Positions 61,601 through 64,000 of a stretch of DNA of 64,000 nucleotides are shown here, piece after piece (position 1 is the first letter of the stretch; every line of letters begins with the position of its first letter). The stretch is from Clostridiaceae bacterium (GTDB lineage: Bacteria; Bacillota; Clostridia; Oscillospirales; Butyricicoccaceae). The DNA lies in NCBI GenBank assembly GCA_018383195.1, contig JAGZOP010000009.1, positions 1 to 64,000 on the forward strand, written 5' to 3'. The notes below the pieces were generated by a model. That model was not told the origin of the DNA and did no database searches. It was given only the letters and a program-made list of their open reading frames with translations. Position numbers and translations under genes: made by a program.

Positions 61601-62803
61601 ATGCGAAAGTACAAGCTTTGTGTGCTGCTGCTTCTGGTTGGAATCCTCATGAATGGATGTACAGCAGGGCAGGACGGAATCTCATCTGCGCAAAGCACGG
61701 AATGGAGCCCCGCAGCAAGTACATCGGAACCTGCGCCGCAGGAACCGCTGGTTGCAACGCTGGCAGTATGTGGGGACACGATGAGCCATATGCCGCAGAC
61801 AAATGATGCATGGAACGGCAGCAGCTATGATTATTCGGTGATGCTGTCCGGTGCAAAGGAGTGGACAGAACAGGCAGATTTTGCTGTTGCCAATCTGGAA
61901 ACCACCTTTGCCGGCGGACCGGATTATTCCGGATATCCGGCATTTAATACGCCGGATGAACTGGCAGATAACCTGAAAGATATGGGATTTGACCTGATGC
62001 TGACGGCAAATAACCACTGTATGGACCGCGGCTACGACGGGCTTTGCCGCACGCTCGATGTGCTGGACGCGCGCGGAATCCAGCATGTGGGCACTTACCG
62101 CACGCAGGAGGAATATGAGGCGCAGAATGGCATTGTAGTCGCCGATGTGGGCGGTATTTCGGTCGCATTTCTAGGATATACCTATGGAACGAACGGCATT
62201 CCGGTTGCACAGGAGCGGGATTTCTCGGTCAATCGGTTCAATACGGATTATATGGAAAACTGTTCAAATCCGGATACGGAAAAGCTTAAAACCGATCTTT
62301 CGGCGGCGCGTGCGCTCGAAACCGATCTGATTGCGGTCATGATTCATTGGGGGGTGGAGTACCAGACGACACAGAACGCCTATCAGGAAGAGATTGCGTC
62401 TTTGCTGTTCGCAAACGGTGCAGACCTCATCCTGGGCGGTCATTCGCATGTGCCGCAGCCAATGGAACTGCGCACGGTGACGGATGAAAATGGGGAAGAG
62501 AAGCAGGGCTTTGTGTGCTTTTCGCTCGGCAATTTTATTTCTGCTCAGAACGACCGATATACCGACACTACGGCAGTGTTGAATTTAACATTGACAAAGA
62601 ATATGGAAACCGGTGAAACCGAGGTTTCCGGCTATGATTATGCCCCTATGCTGATGCTGGACCGCGAAAGAGGAGCGGATGTCAGATATCAGCTGATGGA
62701 TGCGCAGGAAATGCTGGACGCAGGCACAGAGGATGCGGCGCTGAATGAGAAATTGCAGCAATGCATTACAGACTGCCATACGATTTTTGATGCAGCAGCG
62801 TAA
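61601..62803 (+). CDS. CapA-family (PGA_cap) metallophosphatase-like lipoprotein
   Basis: 400 residues. A signal peptide ending in LLLVGILMNGC (lipidation Cys about 20; the lipobox is not ideal) precedes a Ser/Pro-rich linker (about 25-48) and a CapA domain. Domain motifs are LAVCGDTMSHMP (about 54), NLETTFAGGPDYSGYPAFNTPDEL in parts, LTANNHCMDRGYDGL (about 135), VMIHWGVEY (about 247) and LILGGHSHVPQPM (about 276), which resemble metallophosphoesterase ligands. The family is linked to poly-gamma-glutamate capsule synthesis, but most clostridial members are uncharacterised and no capB/capC genes are here. ATG 61601 has AGAAGGGAG upstream. Confidence 0.9.
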   Translation: MRKYKLCVLLLLVGILMNGCTAGQDGISSAQSTEWSPAASTSEPAPQEPLVATLAVCGDTMSHMPQTNDAWNGSSYDYSVMLSGAKEWTEQADFAVANLETTFAGGPDYSGYPAFNTPDELADNLKDMGFDLMLTANNHCMDRGYDGLCRTLDVLDARGIQHVGTYRTQEEYEAQNGIVVADVGGISVAFLGYTYGTNGIPVAQERDFSVNRFNTDYMENCSNPDTEKLKTDLSAARALETDLIAVMIHWGVEYQTTQNAYQEEIASLLFANGADLILGGHSHVPQPMELRTVTDENGEEKQGFVCFSLGNFISAQNDRYTDTTAVLNLTLTKNMETGETEVSGYDYAPMLMLDRERGADVRYQLMDAQEMLDAGTEDAALNEKLQQCITDCHTIFDAAA

Positions 62804-62807
62804 ATAT

Positions 62808-62842
62808 AAAAACGCCGAGGAAATTTCCCCGGCGTTTTTTGC
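62808..62842 (+). terminator. terminator of the CapA-like gene
   Basis: AAAAACGCCGAGGAAATTTCC-type hairpin: AACGCCG pairs with CGGCGTT, flanked by A and T runs, immediately after the stop. Confidence 0.9.
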
Positions 62843-62845
62843 AAT

Positions 62846-62884
62846 AAAAAACTCGCTGCAAGCGAGATCATGCTTACAGCGAGT
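62846..62884 (-). terminator. tRNA-Leu terminator
   Basis: On the minus strand, directly after the CCA end: ACTCGCTG / CAGCGAGT stem extended by GCTT/AAGC after one mismatch, then TTTTTTATTG. Confidence 0.88.
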
Positions 62885-62971
62885 TGGTGCCGCCAGCCGG
62901 AATCGAACCGGCACGGTATCGCTACCGAGGGATTTTAAGTCCCTTGCGTCTACCAGTTCCGCCATGGCGGC
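62885..62971 (-). tRNA. tRNA-Leu (anticodon TAA), CCA encoded
   Basis: 87-nt class II tRNA on the minus strand. The acceptor stem GCCGCCA pairs with TGGCGGC, followed by encoded ACCA. The anticodon loop CTTAAAA gives TAA (Leu, UUA codons), and a long variable arm (CTCGGTAGCGATACCG) and the T-loop GGTTCGATTCC are present. Confidence 0.97.
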
Positions 62972-63124
62972 GTACAAATATAGTATAACAGAAGCGGGGC
63001 ATCCTGTCAATTCCAGATCTATCGGAAGAAGTGCCCTTTTGCTTCGGAAAGATGGGGCAGGAAGGTTGGGATTCTTGCGTTTTTTATCAGATTTCAGACT
63101 TCCTCTTGCGCTTTAGAGGATTTT

Positions 63125-63151
63125 TTGATAGAATTATAGCTAGAATATAAT
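63125..63151 (+). promoter_or_regulatory. yebC promoter
   Basis: TTGATA (63125-63130) and TATAAT (63146-63151) with a short 15-nt spacer, 29 nt before the start codon. Confidence 0.5.
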
Positions 63152-63179
63152 TTTTCTGAGATACAAGGAGCGAATTAAG

Positions 63180-63923
63180 ATGAGCGGACATTCCAAGTGG
63201 CATAACATTGCCAAGCGCAAGGGCGCAAATGATGCGAAAAAGGCGAAGATTTTTACCAAAATCGGTCGTGAAATGGCAATCGCAATCAAAGAAGGCGGAT
63301 CGGCGAACCCGGATAACAACTCCCGTCTGCGCGATGTCATTGCAAAGGCAAAGGCAAACAATATGCCGAATGATAATATCAAGCGCACACTGGACAAGTA
63401 TTCGGGCGCAAATGGCACGGTGGAGTACGAAGCCATCAACTATGAAGGCTATGGCGTCGGCGGTGTTGCTGTCATCGTCGAGACTTTGACCGACAACCGC
63501 AACCGTACCGCTTCTGACGTGCGCCATCTGCTCGATAAGTACGGCGCAGGCATGGGCGCGACCGGCTGTGTAGGTTGGCAGTTTGACCAGAAGGGCGTAA
63601 TCATCATCGAAAAGGGCGAACTGGACGAGGATGAGACCATGATGCTGGCACTGGATGCCGGTGCAGAGGATTTCCAAGCAGATGAGGAAACCTTTGAAAT
63701 CTATACCGCGCCTGAGGATTTTGGTGCCGTGCGTGAGGCGCTTGAGCAGGCTGGCATGGAGTTCGCTTCGGCAGAAGTCGAGATGGTTCCGCAGAACTAT
63801 ATCTCTCTGACTGCGGAGGAAGATATGGCAAAAATGCGCAAGCTGCTCGATAACCTCGAGGACAACGACGATGTGCAGGCAGTATGGCACAACTGGGAGA
63901 ACGAGGACGAGTACGAAGGCTAA
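63180..63923 (+). CDS. yebC: YebC/PmpR family protein
   Basis: 247 residues, normal length. The N-terminal signature GHSKWHNIAKRKGANDAKKAKIF (read in parts, about 3-25), KANNMPNDNIKRTLDKYSG (about 60) and YEGYGVGGVAVIVE (about 86) are diagnostic. The family was described as DNA-binding transcriptional regulators; newer work links YebC to translation of proline-rich stretches, so the precise role is open. ACAAGGAG precedes the ATG. Single gene with terminator. Confidence 0.95.
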   Translation: MSGHSKWHNIAKRKGANDAKKAKIFTKIGREMAIAIKEGGSANPDNNSRLRDVIAKAKANNMPNDNIKRTLDKYSGANGTVEYEAINYEGYGVGGVAVIVETLTDNRNRTASDVRHLLDKYGAGMGATGCVGWQFDQKGVIIIEKGELDEDETMMLALDAGAEDFQADEETFEIYTAPEDFGAVREALEQAGMEFASAEVEMVPQNYISLTAEEDMAKMRKLLDNLEDNDDVQAVWHNWENEDEYEG

Positions 63924-63941
63924 TTGTGCCTATATAAAAGT

Positions 63942-63971
63942 AAAAGCCGCTCTAAAGGAGCGGCTTTTTCA
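63942..63971 (+). terminator. yebC terminator
   Basis: AAAAGCCGCTC (63942-63952) / GAGCGGCTTTTT hairpin with T tail. The window ends in what may be the first half of a second hairpin (CCGGACATTTTATGTCC), whose rest lies outside. Confidence 0.9.
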
Positions 63972-64000
63972 TACAGAAAAATCCCGGACATTTTATGTCC

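Overview
The window is a 64 kb piece of a bacterial chromosome with dense, mostly short operons and a GC content in the mid-50s. Its gene content suggests an anaerobic, spore-capable member of the Clostridia, probably a gut Oscillospirales/Butyricicoccaceae-type organism; the taxonomic placement is inference. The support is an [FeFe]-hydrogenase, pyruvate formate-lyase, NADP-type glutamate dehydrogenase, a LysM-GH18 spore-cortex-type hydrolase, DUF4364 and DUF1846 proteins, an EFR1-type flavodoxin/ferredoxin and several typical Firmicutes riboswitches. No insertion sequence, prophage, integrase or CRISPR array was seen.

Layout. 1-330: end of an rRNA operon (23S 3' end, 5S, terminator). 376-6436: a DMT exporter, then a five-gene multi-subunit FAD/Fe-S dehydrogenase (HcnABC / dye-linked proline dehydrogenase type) followed by a permease with its own promoter and an attenuator-like leader. 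6476-16712: ung, a YtrA-type GntR/ABC operon with a clear operator, an unassigned structured transcript, a polysaccharide deacetylase, an XRE repressor with two palindromes, inorganic pyrophosphatase, a Bax-inhibitor-type protein, a lysophospholipase-like hydrolase, VanZ and a metallophosphoesterase. 17029-22217: Gfo/Idh dehydrogenase with a LacI regulator, gdhA and the LysM-GH18 enzyme. 22388-28342: a thioesterase-mutY-deoxyinosine glycosylase operon, mntP under a yybP-ykoY manganese riboswitch, an NhaC antiporter and a DUF1846 protein.

28693-35283: a two-gene hydrogenase operon, in which an [FeFe]-hydrogenase overlaps a GltD/NfnB-like flavoprotein carrying a NuoF-type Fe-S module, divergent from a TetR-led molybdopterin operon. 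35375-38529: pflA-pflB (activase gene first) behind a ZTP (pfl) riboswitch and a second terminator. 38793-47993: a ten-gene Mrp/Mbh-type cation/proton antiporter cluster with four NuoL/M/N-like subunits and no hydrogenase module. 48101-53664: DUF4364, a MATE pump, cysK and a BlaR1/BlaI pair with a well-formed operator. 53863-64000: GNAT, radC, uvrB, a possible 24-residue CxxC microprotein, EFR1, a decayed GNAT gene, uvrA, a CapA-like lipoprotein, tRNA-Leu and yebC.

How it fits together: pyruvate is probably cleaved by Pfl, and reducing equivalents are disposed of through the hydrogenase/flavoprotein pair and gdhA. The imino/amino-acid dehydrogenase would feed electrons in, and the Mrp-type and NhaC antiporters would handle Na+/H+ balance. 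The observations most worth following up are the Mrp-like cluster with four antiporter modules, the GltD-NuoF hydrogenase partner, the tandem attenuation in front of pflA, the leader in front of the permease at 5015 and the unassigned transcript at about 10865-11090.
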